DNA of 28,148 nucleotides from CAZQEZ01 sp964592475. Its GTDB lineage: Bacteria; Bacteroidota; Bacteroidia; Cytophagales; Cyclobacteriaceae. Every line of letters starts with the position of its first letter. Position 1 is the stretch's first letter. Positions 8,021 to 15,743 of this stretch are shown here, in pieces. Under the pieces are notes generated by a model. It saw only the letters and a list, made by a program, of their open reading frames with translations. It did no database searches and was not told where the DNA came from. The stretch spans positions 1 to 28,148 of the forward strand of contig CAZQEZ010000056.1 of the NCBI GenBank assembly GCA_964592475.1, given 5' to 3'. A program made the translations under genes and the position numbers.

Positions 8021-8392
8021 ATGAGAAAAATATATTTATATTTATTAGTGGCATTTTTGCCTGCGGCTGTTATGGCCAATAACAATGTTGGAAACCCAGA
8101 GCAGCTTTTCCCTACCGTATTAAAGGTAACTGTTTTAGATGATATTGGCAACCCGGTGCAAGGAGCTACAGTTACATTATACAACAATGAGACTGATTTT
8201 TACAATAATGAAAATCCAGCTTATGACTCAATGGAAACGAATGAAAAAGGAGAAGTAAAGTTTAAAAAAATTGATGCCAAAAGATACCTTATTGATGTGC
8301 AAAAAGGTGATTTAAGCAATGCCGGTGGTGGCATTGAAACGCAACATTTGGAAAAAGGAAAAGTAAATAGAATACGAGTAATCATAAAGTAG
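8021..8392 (+). CDS. Small secreted protein with carboxypeptidase-regulatory-like (Cna-B type) fold
   Basis: This 123-residue protein has a signal peptide (about 1-19, ending VMA before NNNVG). A single beta-sandwich domain follows, with the typical signature LKVTVLDDIGNPVQGATVTLY (split here at about residues 34-54). Next are a TNEKGEVKFKKI turn and the strand YLIDVQKG. Such domains (CarboxypepD_reg or SpaA/Cna-B) act as structural modules on secreted or outer-membrane proteins. Here the module stands alone, so it is probably a free periplasmic or exported protein. No partner gene is adjacent. Domain class is well supported; role is unknown. Confidence 0.8.
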   Translation: MRKIYLYLLVAFLPAAVMANNNVGNPEQLFPTVLKVTVLDDIGNPVQGATVTLYNNETDFYNNENPAYDSMETNEKGEVKFKKIDAKRYLIDVQKGDLSNAGGGIETQHLEKGKVNRIRVIIK

Positions 8393-8769
8393 CTCAACTA
8401 TTAAAATATTGGAAGGCTGGCTACTGCTGGCTTTCCAAATAATTATCAATATTTAACCACTGGCAACTCCGGAAAATGATTGCTTTACTGCCACTTTTTT
8501 CAATTCCGATCTACTTATTAAAAATAAAATCACTACTACAAGCTCCCTGATTTGGAAATTTACAATGTTGAACAAATGTTGTTAGATGTAAGGTTTTTTT
8601 CCATCCAAAATCAATGTCTTGATTACCACAATTTTAATATCCATTAATAAAAAGCACTAATAACAAATCTTACACACATGCCCTTACTTATTTATCTATT
8701 CAATTTTAATTCAAAGTATGATTTAATTTAGCAGTTGTATCATTCTTTTCATTTTAAAATTTGTATAAT
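8393..8769. other. Intergenic interval with one hairpin, no gene seen
   Basis: A 13-pair stem with three G-T pairs (8409-8421 and 8426-8438, four-base loop) sits 16 bases after the preceding stop. It is followed by AATAATT rather than a T-run, so it is at best a weak terminator. The rest is AT-rich, and I recognised no RNA gene or coding remnant on either strand. Confidence 0.5.
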
Positions 8770-9312
8770 ATGCAAAAATGTTCATTAATCGTCGCTTTCG
8801 CATTGTTTATTAGCACATTCACACAAGCTCAAGTAGTTGGAAAAATGTTTCCTCAATTAGAAGGTGAAACTGTAGAGGATAAAGTACTTAACATCCCTCT
8901 AGATACAAAAGGAAAATACACTTTAATTGGCATGGCCTATTCTAAAAAGTCAGAAGGTGATCTCAATACCTGGTTTCGCCCCGCTTATTCTACCTTTATC
9001 AATAAAGCTGAAGGATTATTCTCCTCTTTTGGCTACGATGTGAATTTATATTTCATACCCATGTATACCGGCATTAAGGCAGCAGCCTCCGGAGCGGGTA
9101 AAAACCAAGTACGAGAAAAGGTAGACAGTAGGCTGCATCCGCACATCTTATTTTATAAAGGAAAATTAAAACCTTATAAAGATGCTCTTGATTTCGAAAA
9201 GAAAAATGTACCATATTTTTTTGTATTGGATAAAAACGGGAAAATAATATACGCTACCTCCGGAAAGCATACAGAGAAAAAAATGGAAGATATAGAAAAC
9301 TTGCTTGAATAG
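8770..9312 (+). CDS. Secreted thioredoxin-fold protein lacking the CxxC active site
   Basis: The product (180 residues from ATG 8770) has a signal peptide (about 1-20, ending TQAQ). Its beta-alpha pattern resembles redoxin/TlpA or ATP10-like proteins: a YTLIGMAYSKKSEGDL segment where the active site usually sits, a central NLYFIPMYTG strand, and a C-terminal cis-Pro region and hairpin VPYFFVLDKNGKIIYATSG. There is no CxxC pair, so a thiol-disulfide oxidoreductase role is unlikely and it may be a binding or assembly factor. A TTG start at 8761 would add three residues; the ATG is preferred. It probably acts in the periplasm. The fold is inferred from pattern only. Confidence 0.7.
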   Translation: MQKCSLIVAFALFISTFTQAQVVGKMFPQLEGETVEDKVLNIPLDTKGKYTLIGMAYSKKSEGDLNTWFRPAYSTFINKAEGLFSSFGYDVNLYFIPMYTGIKAAASGAGKNQVREKVDSRLHPHILFYKGKLKPYKDALDFEKKNVPYFFVLDKNGKIIYATSGKHTEKKMEDIENLLE

Positions 9313-9426
9313 AAGTTGTGAGCTGGTGAGGTGGTTAAATCAGGGAATTATCTTTAATAAGCCAAAAAATTTACCTAAATTTATAGTTTAGCGCAAATCT
9401 TATCGTATTGTAAATTAATTTCAATC

Positions 9427-9660
9427 ATGAAAAGACGCGATTTTTTGAAAAATTCGATGGCTGCCGCTGGCGCTATGGCAGCGGTACAATTTCCTTACCA
9501 TGCCTATGCTGGCGAAGCAAAAAAAGTATGCCTCTGACCGTGTAATGCTGGGCAATACCGGGAATTGAGCTTTCATGACTATGGGCCAGGAAAATGCTAA
9601 AGAAATGAACGACCAGGTGAAGAGAATACCCGCCGTAAGTGTGAAGGGATAAACTATTGG
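9427..9660 (+). pseudogene. Decayed Tat-exported aldo/keto-reductase-like gene
   Basis: The frame at 9427 begins with a clear twin-arginine signal (MKRRDFLKNS, then AAAGAMAAV and a cleavable YHAYA) but stops at 9535-9537 after 36 residues. Removing one A from the seven-A run at 9519-9525 restores ASDRVMLGNTG. A further shift reads IELS, and another reads MTMG. Together these form the N-terminal signature of an aldo/keto reductase (LGxTGIELSxMxMG). Only about 20 codons follow, to a stop at 9658-9660, so nearly the whole catalytic barrel is missing. A strong terminator follows at once, as expected at the original gene's end. It is a remnant with frameshifts plus a large internal deletion. Confidence 0.75.
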
Positions 9661-9677
9661 CTACAATGAAGAAATTG

Positions 9678-9705
9678 AAGCGTTGAGCATTTCAACGCTT
9701 TTTTT
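9678..9705 (+). terminator. Rho-independent terminator after the pseudogene
   Basis: Arms AAGCGTTGA (9678-9686) and TCAACGCTT (9692-9700) pair perfectly around a five-base loop, with a T-run at 9699-9705. It lies 18 bases after the last stop of the decayed reductase gene and insulates the glycosyltransferase gene downstream. Confidence 0.85.
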
Positions 9706-9739
9706 GTGGCTATTATACGGGTTTGTTGTTAGGATTATA

Positions 9740-9747
9740 TAATTTTG
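9740..9747 (+). promoter_or_regulatory. -7 promoter element before the GT83-type gene
   Basis: TAATTTTG matches the TAnnTTTG consensus exactly and lies 19 bases before the start codon at 9767. No TTG is seen at the usual 19-22 base spacing (the nearest TTTG is 14 bases away), so the promoter call is moderate. Confidence 0.4.
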
Positions 9748-9766
9748 GCCTCTTAAATGCGTACCG

Positions 9767-11413
9767 ATGTTAACTCAAGAATATAATAAATGGTGGCTGG
9801 GTTTATTAATCTTACTTTACCTGGTATCAATTTTTGCCCCACTCAATATATTACCTTTAAGTTTTGAAGAGCCAAGACGTGGAGTAGTGGCCCTGGAAAT
9901 GATAATTTCCGGCAATTACATTGTACCAACCATCAATGGAGAGTTGTACCTGAATAAACCGCCGATACACAATTGGTTGCTAATTGGTCTATTCAAGTTA
10001 ACCGGCAGTTACGCGGAATGGGTGGTGAGGCTACCTACAGTTTTGTCTTTAGTGGCCATCGCATTGCTTAATTTTTATTTTACCCGCAAGTATGTAAATC
10101 ACCAGGTTGCTCTTTTCAGTAGTTTGTTTTTTCTAACTAGTGCCGATATCTACTATTACTTTTCGCTTTATGGCGAAATAGATATGTTTTACACCCTTAT
10201 TGTGTATTTACAGATAATATCAATTTACATTTTTTACCAAAAAAGAAATTTTTGGCTTCTATTTCTAGTATCTTATTTTCTCACAGGATTGGGACTTTTG
10301 ACAAAAGGATTACCCTCTTTGGCTTTTCAAGCTTTAACTTTATTAGTAGCAGCCATAGCATTAAAAGAATTTCGCCGACTTTTTTCTCTGGCACATATTG
10401 CTGGCATTACCCTTTTAGTTGCAATGGCAGGCGGCTATTTTTATTGGTATGGCCAATATGCTGACCCCCTGGCTTTTATTGCCAAATTGGTAGATCAATC
10501 TACCCAACGTACTGTTATGGATAAAAACTTGTGGAAGAGCATTGAGCATCTATTTACATTCCCTTTTTTATTGATACGTATCAGTTTGCCGTGGATCCTT
10601 TTTATTTTTCCTTTATTTTTTCAGCAAAACTTTAAAAAACTCAAGTCGAATTCATGGCTAATGTTTGGCGTAATTTTCATTTTAGCAAATATTATTATCT
10701 ACTGGTTGTCACCAGGCACCAGGAACAGGTATCTTTACATGTTTCTACCATTTATTTTTAATTTGGTAGCTTATACTTTAATCAATGTTAATGTTAACTA
10801 TCTTAAATTCAATAAAGTGACTAACTGGTTTTTTGGGATCGTGATTGGATTGGTTGCATTAGGATTATTAGTTCTTTCTTTTTTTGAAATTGAAGAGGTG
10901 GATAATATTGGATTTATTTCTTTGTTGTTTTTTATACCAGCAGCTTTTTTATTATACACTTTTATCAGAAAACCCAACTACCGTATCTTATCGCTTCTTT
11001 TTTTCATGGTGCTGATCCGCTTTTTTTTCAACACCACTGTAATTCCTGCCCGGGCTGCCAGAATAGCTGAAGGAAAGCCGATCAAGCAGGAGATGGAAAA
11101 TATTTTAGCTCAATTGGGTGATAAACCGCTATATTTACATGCGCCTTATCGGCTCGTAGATTTACAATTGAACATTCCTTTGTTAATGAATTATGAAAAT
11201 GAATTTCAGGAATTACTTTGGCCACCATTTTCATTGTCTTATTATTATTCGGCTGAGACTGGTAAAATACTGCAGCGTCAGGAAGTTTTAAAATCTGGTC
11301 AAATATACATTGCAGAAGAAAAATATTTGCTTACTGCAGAAAATATAGAAGTATTATTTCAGTTTGAAGCAAAAAAACGTGATACTAAATTTTTAGTATT
11401 TGAAATAAAATAA
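9767..11413 (+). CDS. ArnT/PMT-type membrane glycosyltransferase (GT83-like)
   Basis: The 548-residue integral membrane protein has about 11-12 hydrophobic helices and a soluble C-terminal region (about 440-548). The first periplasmic loop has FEEPRRGVVALEM and YLNKPPIHNW, matching the conserved acidic and KPP motifs of the ArnT/PMT superfamily. These enzymes move a sugar from an undecaprenyl- or polyprenyl-phosphate donor to lipid A, a glycan or a protein on the periplasmic side. The gene begins the plus-strand part of the surface-glycan locus and abuts the FkbM methyltransferase gene with no gap, so the two are co-transcribed. Whether it adds an aminosugar to lipid A, as true ArnT does, is not decidable here. 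Confidence 0.85.
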   Translation: MLTQEYNKWWLGLLILLYLVSIFAPLNILPLSFEEPRRGVVALEMIISGNYIVPTINGELYLNKPPIHNWLLIGLFKLTGSYAEWVVRLPTVLSLVAIALLNFYFTRKYVNHQVALFSSLFFLTSADIYYYFSLYGEIDMFYTLIVYLQIISIYIFYQKRNFWLLFLVSYFLTGLGLLTKGLPSLAFQALTLLVAAIALKEFRRLFSLAHIAGITLLVAMAGGYFYWYGQYADPLAFIAKLVDQSTQRTVMDKNLWKSIEHLFTFPFLLIRISLPWILFIFPLFFQQNFKKLKSNSWLMFGVIFILANIIIYWLSPGTRNRYLYMFLPFIFNLVAYTLINVNVNYLKFNKVTNWFFGIVIGLVALGLLVLSFFEIEEVDNIGFISLLFFIPAAFLLYTFIRKPNYRILSLLFFMVLIRFFFNTTVIPARAARIAEGKPIKQEMENILAQLGDKPLYLHAPYRLVDLQLNIPLLMNYENEFQELLWPPFSLSYYYSAETGKILQRQEVLKSGQIYIAEEKYLLTAENIEVLFQFEAKKRDTKFLVFEIK

Positions 11414-12136
11414 ATGAAAGCAATAGATAATATTCTAAAATCTATCAGGGCTAAAATTGGTCTTGAATTTAAATTGAGAAAGTATCCTTATGGAGAGAAA
11501 AAGAGGAGGATCGAATTAATAACAAAGAATAATATAAATAAGATACTGGATGTAGGTGCTAATGTCGGCCAATATGGACAACAGCTAAGGTTACTCGGTT
11601 ACAAAGGTCAAATTATTTCTTTTGAGCCATTATCAAGTGCTTATCAGAAGCTGCAGAAAAATTCAAGAAAAGATGCACATTGGCAAGCTCATAATTATGC
11701 GCTCGGAGATAAAGAGGAAGCAGTTAAAATTAATATTTCCAGAAATTCTTTTAGCAGTTCGATACTCAAAATTAATTCTAAGCACATATCTGCATTTCCC
11801 GATTTTCAATTTGTAGATAAGGAAGATGTTTTGGTTAAAACGCTTGATTTAGTATTTCATGAATTTTGTGGTGATTCTGATAAAATATTTCTGAAAATTG
11901 ATACTCAAGGGTTTGAAATGAAAGTATTAAATGGCAGCGCCCTATCATTAAAGAAAATTACAGGCATACAGGTAGAAATGTCTTTAACAAAATTGTATGA
12001 TGGTGAACATAGTTATCTTGAAATAATAAATCATTTACAAAAATATGGATTTAATCTCTGTGGAATTGAACCTGGAATAACTGATCCAATCACCGGAAAA
12101 TTGCTTCAATTGGATGGAATATTCTTTAAAGGGTAA
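11414..12136 (+). CDS. FkbM family SAM-dependent methyltransferase
   Basis: This 240-residue cytosolic protein has the SAM-binding loop DVGANVGQYG (46-55), an acidic strand end IISFEP that holds the SAM ribose, and the FkbM hallmark KIDTQGFEMKVL followed by a GIQVEMSL strand. FkbM enzymes O-methylate sugars or polyketides, and in surface-glycan clusters they usually methylate a sugar residue. The ATG directly follows the stop of the membrane glycosyltransferase gene (zero spacing), so translation is probably coupled. The gene ends 24 bases from the convergent GT11-like gene, with no visible terminator between. It is visibly more AT-rich than housekeeping genes here, as is common for glycan genes. 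Confidence 0.9.
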   Translation: MKAIDNILKSIRAKIGLEFKLRKYPYGEKKRRIELITKNNINKILDVGANVGQYGQQLRLLGYKGQIISFEPLSSAYQKLQKNSRKDAHWQAHNYALGDKEEAVKINISRNSFSSSILKINSKHISAFPDFQFVDKEDVLVKTLDLVFHEFCGDSDKIFLKIDTQGFEMKVLNGSALSLKKITGIQVEMSLTKLYDGEHSYLEIINHLQKYGFNLCGIEPGITDPITGKLLQLDGIFFKG

Positions 12137-12160
12137 ATTGTAGAATAATAATTGAAAATA

Positions 12161-13066
12161 TTAAGAATTATAAAAATAATCAATAAGCCTATCAATACTA
12201 TTGGTTACTTCAAATTGGTCTAGACTTTCAATTGAGGTGCTGGAAGTCAACATTAATAAGTTTACATTTCCATAGAAAGATGCCCACATTGTGTAACTAC
12301 TTGGCGGTCCCATCAAATAATCACATTTAGCAAACGAATATAAATCTTCGATAAGATGACCTGTCCCGGAAAATACATTTAACCCGTCAAAATTTTGTAA
12401 GTCTATTTTCTCATCCGAACATAATAAAAACTGAGCCTTTTTATTTTCTTTACTCAGCAACAATTCCATTTTATCCATGAAGAATTTATATTGCTCATCA
12501 GTAATGAAAAATTCACCATTTCTGATTGTTCTATAATCATATTTTCTTAGATGGACGCCAACCAATATACTATTTACTTTTTTATTTTGATAGATATTGT
12601 TTTCCAGGTTCTTTATAAATATATCTTTAGGTCTAAATACTTTCAATAACTTTTTTCTATGCTTAATCAAATTCACATTGTCACGATAGAAGTGCCCACC
12701 ATCTCTAATAATCAATATTTTTTTAAGGGTTTTATCAAGATAAAACGGATCATTTAGATCTAAACCTTGTCCTTCTTTTTTTATTCTTAAAAATATACTA
12801 GAATGAGGGATTATTTTGTTAAAAATTTCAATTATTGCCTGCGAAATCAAATACAATACATTATCTAAAATGGTAATAGTGCTAAATTTAGATTTAATAT
12901 TTGAATCAGGGAATTGATTGTTTAATGTTGTAGTAAAATATTTATTGTATTCATCAAAATTTCTATAAAATAATTTATAGTTGTATTCAATTGAGTTGGC
13001 ATAAAAATAAGCAAATATCCATAATCTGTTTGCTAATCTTCCGAATTTTTTCCCTAATATAACCAT
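12161..13066 (-). CDS. GT11-like putative fucosyltransferase
   Basis: The 301-residue protein has an N-terminal GRLANRLW segment comparable to the GxxxNQ(M/L)F opening of alpha-1,2-fucosyltransferases. It also has the motif VHLRKYDY (H172, R174, D177) corresponding to the HxRxxD donor-binding motif. The C-terminal part contains LCSDE, GHLIEDLYS and PPSSYTMWASFYG, characteristic of this fold. It has no membrane segment and should work in the cytosol on a lipid-linked glycan or LPS core. It is the last gene of the minus-strand operon, one base after the GT4 gene. Base composition is markedly AT-rich, suggesting a variable, possibly acquired gene. Fucose as the donor sugar is inferred from family only. 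Confidence 0.72.
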   Translation of the reverse strand: MVILGKKFGRLANRLWIFAYFYANSIEYNYKLFYRNFDEYNKYFTTTLNNQFPDSNIKSKFSTITILDNVLYLISQAIIEIFNKIIPHSSIFLRIKKEGQGLDLNDPFYLDKTLKKILIIRDGGHFYRDNVNLIKHRKKLLKVFRPKDIFIKNLENNIYQNKKVNSILVGVHLRKYDYRTIRNGEFFITDEQYKFFMDKMELLLSKENKKAQFLLCSDEKIDLQNFDGLNVFSGTGHLIEDLYSFAKCDYLMGPPSSYTMWASFYGNVNLLMLTSSTSIESLDQFEVTNSIDRLIDYFYNS

Positions 13067-13067
13067 A

Positions 13068-14045
13068 TTAACTAAATTCTAAATATTTTTTTTCTGAGGC
13101 TTTATCAAAGTAAGGGTGGGCCTTGTTTAATTTTTCGTTATTCATCACCTTCTCATAAAGCTTTAGAAATTCTTTAGCAATTATACTTATCGAAAAACTA
13201 TCCATTATTCTCTCATGTATGTATTTCAAGTTAAAATCATTTGAATGATTTATAGCATATTCTAACTCGTTTTTTTTATTTGATAACACGCCTGAATTTA
13301 AATCAACAATTTCGGGAAGTGAACCATAGGGGGTTCCAAAAACAGGACAACCAAAATACATGCTTTCTATTATTGCAATTCCAAAGGGTTCATGCCAAAT
13401 AACCGGAAAAATCATACCCTTTGATTTTCCAATGATATCATTTTTTTCCTTACCACCTATCATACCATGAAATCTAATTCTGGGATCGAAGGTTACTCTA
13501 AAACCCATTTTAAAATTAACTCTGTGGCCACCAATAACATCCAATTTGTTGTTTGTTCGCTTTGCCAGTTCTATTGCTCCTTTTACATTTTTGACTTTCC
13601 AGCTAGCTTTAGCAAGAAAATGAAAATTTTCTCTTCTGTTTAAAAATTTTGGTGGGCCATAATCATCAGGGTCAATTCCATTATAAACAAAACAATCTGC
13701 ATGATGTCGTTCTGCATGATCGCGGGAAACAAAGACTGTATTTAGATCATATTTTTCTTCTTTGGTATTAGATTGCATGTGAAATAAATAAGGTTTCTTT
13801 AGCCAACCATCGGGATGTTGATACAAATGAACAACATCAATGTAATCCGGAACCTGATCATTAAGTGGCAAATTTGGGTTATATATTATTATTTTAGCAA
13901 ATTCACAAAATGATCCTTCTGCCACAAGATATGTTACACTATGGCCTTGTCTTACAAGCTCCTTACCTAACCACCAGGCCGCTCTCTGTACTCCTCCATA
14001 ATTTATTACCGGAATAACCCTGTTAAATACAATCAATATATTCAT
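13068..14045 (-). CDS. Glycosyltransferase family 4 protein
   Basis: This 325-residue GT-B enzyme has a short N-terminal acceptor domain with the glycine-rich NYGGVQRAAW loop (15-24). The C-terminal nucleotide-sugar domain carries the retaining GT4 motif EPFGIAIIE (E219 and E227, EX7E), followed by a GCPVFGTPYGSLPEIV segment. It would transfer a hexose-type sugar from a nucleotide donor in the cytosol. It is slightly short for GT4 (usually 350-400), with a reduced N-terminal domain. The gene sits between the GT2 gene (46-base gap) and the GT11-like gene (one-base gap), all minus strand. Sugar and linkage cannot be told from the sequence. Confidence 0.88.
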   Translation of the reverse strand: MNILIVFNRVIPVINYGGVQRAAWWLGKELVRQGHSVTYLVAEGSFCEFAKIIIYNPNLPLNDQVPDYIDVVHLYQHPDGWLKKPYLFHMQSNTKEEKYDLNTVFVSRDHAERHHADCFVYNGIDPDDYGPPKFLNRRENFHFLAKASWKVKNVKGAIELAKRTNNKLDVIGGHRVNFKMGFRVTFDPRIRFHGMIGGKEKNDIIGKSKGMIFPVIWHEPFGIAIIESMYFGCPVFGTPYGSLPEIVDLNSGVLSNKKNELEYAINHSNDFNLKYIHERIMDSFSISIIAKEFLKLYEKVMNNEKLNKAHPYFDKASEKKYLEFS

Positions 14046-14091
14046 ATGCTAAATTGACTTTTCATCCATAAATCAGGCCTGAAAAATTTAC

Positions 14092-14970
14092 TTAATACAA
14101 AATGTTTTTTCCAGATTTATTTATTTTTTTGGACATCTCTGTTTTTTGTTTTCCATGTTTACTAATTCCTTGTTCTGCCCAGGTTTTACCTGATTGTTTG
14201 TTTTCTTTCCTAATAGCTAAATTCTTTTCAATTGACTCCTTTGTTGCATACCCACGAGCATGATCCAAATGCACACAAATAGCACTGTACCTGATTTGCT
14301 TTGATTTAATCCCTGAATTAAATAACCGTTCTCCCAGTTCCCGGTCCTGCCCTCCATATTGCATGCGTTCATCAAAACCATTAACTTTTAGTAAGTCTTC
14401 TTTCCAGCCTGATGAGTTATGACCATTCCAGGGTGCACCTGCAGGAGTAAACTTGTTGAGTGCCTTCTCCCACCAGCCTGATGATGTTAGTTTAAGTAGC
14501 TTATAAGTCCAGGTCAAACCATGCGCCAATAACCAATTTTTTTCAAATGCGTTGCCATTGAAAATATCTTCTTTAGTAATTTGTTTACTGGTTTCTATGG
14601 GCAGTTTAAAATACCCTCCTGAAAGAAAATATCCCTTTTCTGCATTCCTAACGTGTACTGACACAAAGTCATTTCGCGGAATACAATCACCATCCGTGAA
14701 GATCAGGTAATCAGAAGTAGCGGCTTCTATTGCTCTATTGAGGATTTTTGATTTTTGAAAACCTTCATCTGGCTGCCAAACATGATTAATATTCAAGCCG
14801 AATTCTTTTTTAACAGCAATAATTTTTTCTTTTGTTTCTTCTCCTGACCCATCATCGGCTATTACTATTTCCATACTTTTATAATCCTGGTTGGCAAAGC
14901 CCCACAATACCTTTTCAAGCCAGTCTACACTATTGTAGGTAGTAAAAATTACAGACACTTGAGTATTCAA
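14092..14970 (-). CDS. Glycosyltransferase family 2 with galactosyltransferase-type C-terminal domain
   Basis: The 292-residue GT-A protein starts with SVIFTTYNS, has a DD pair at 39-40 and the metal-binding DGD at 93-95 (FTDGDC). A C-terminal segment GWKEDLLKVNGFDERMQYG plus GQDRELGERL matches the Glyco_transf_7C type seen in galactosyl- and chondroitin-polymerase-like enzymes. It probably adds one hexose or hexosamine to the growing surface glycan in the cytosol. Its start overlaps the stop of the upstream GT2 gene by four bases, so the two are translationally coupled. It has no transmembrane segment. Exact sugar specificity is not predicted. Confidence 0.9.
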   Translation of the reverse strand: MNTQVSVIFTTYNSVDWLEKVLWGFANQDYKSMEIVIADDGSGEETKEKIIAVKKEFGLNINHVWQPDEGFQKSKILNRAIEAATSDYLIFTDGDCIPRNDFVSVHVRNAEKGYFLSGGYFKLPIETSKQITKEDIFNGNAFEKNWLLAHGLTWTYKLLKLTSSGWWEKALNKFTPAGAPWNGHNSSGWKEDLLKVNGFDERMQYGGQDRELGERLFNSGIKSKQIRYSAICVHLDHARGYATKESIEKNLAIRKENKQSGKTWAEQGISKHGKQKTEMSKKINKSGKNILY

Positions 14971-15743
14971 TCTAACTTCTTTTTATTTAATTCTCGCAAA
15001 TAAATGTACTTATAATAATTTAATATAGCAGCATTGTAGCATGCTATAAACCCATAATATCCATCTAGAAACCCAAATTTAAAAATATATCTTTTTATAA
15101 ATTTGAATATCGGGCTTAGTAGGACATGGATCAAAACATTGACTTTTTTTCCCTGCAAAAAGGAAGCCTTCGCATATACTTTAGCAAACTTATTGATTTG
15201 ATCCACATGATCCTGCACTTGATAGTATGCAAAATGTAATATATCCTTCTTTATTGTTTTTACAGTTGCACCTTTCGGAAGTATAACCTGATCATGTGGA
15301 TTAGTACCACCCCATTGGGCTTTATTTTTATTCCATAGTCTTGTTTTTCTATCCGGATACCACTGACCATGTCGCAACCATTTGCCAAAAAAATTATTCA
15401 GACGATTGAACCTGTAAGCATCGAAGAGTAAATTATTTTTCTCCTTTATAATCTCATTCTTCAACTCCTCCGATAAAGCCTCATCAGCATCCAACGACAA
15501 CACGTAATCAAAACGTGCCTGTTGCATGGCAAAGTTTTTCTGCTCTACATACCCCAAAAATGGTTGAGTGATCACCTTAACCCCCAATCCTTCACAAATG
15601 ACAACTGTACGATCTGTGGAATTCGAGTCAACCACTATAATTTCGTCAGCAACTTCTTGCAAAGATTTTAAACACCGGCCGATGTTTTTTTCTTCGTTAA
15701 AAGTAATTACAACCGCTGATATTTTATTGGTAAGCTCCATCAT
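14967..15743 (-). CDS. Glycosyltransferase family 2, WaaE/KdtX-like LPS core type
   Basis: This 258-residue protein has the strongly conserved WaaE-type N-terminus (ITFNEEKNIGRCLKSL, 14-29), then EIIVVDSNSTDRT, and the metal-binding DAD at 85-87 followed by EALSEEL. The middle HGQWYPDRKTRLW and GTNPHDQV segments are typical of LPS-core glucosyltransferases of this type. The C-terminal part (about 200-245) is basic and hydrophobic and may touch the membrane. Its start overlaps the GT4 stop by 20 bases and its end overlaps the next GT2 gene by four. In characterised members the reaction is addition of a beta-glucose to heptose or Kdo; here the exact step is inferred. Confidence 0.88.
   Translation of the reverse strand: MMELTNKISAVVITFNEEKNIGRCLKSLQEVADEIIVVDSNSTDRTVVICEGLGVKVITQPFLGYVEQKNFAMQQARFDYVLSLDADEALSEELKNEIIKEKNNLLFDAYRFNRLNNFFGKWLRHGQWYPDRKTRLWNKNKAQWGGTNPHDQVILPKGATVKTIKKDILHFAYYQVQDHVDQINKFAKVYAKASFLQGKKVNVLIHVLLSPIFKFIKRYIFKFGFLDGYYGFIACYNAAILNYYKYIYLRELNKKKLD

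Noticed and set aside
7972..8187. 71-codon minus-strand frame over the start of the secreted Cna-B-like gene
   Set aside because: It is antisense to the signal peptide and first strand of a convincing gene and has no family features.
8409..8438. Hairpin after the secreted protein gene as a terminator
   Set aside because: The stem has three G-T pairs and is followed by AATAATT with no T-run, so intrinsic termination is doubtful.
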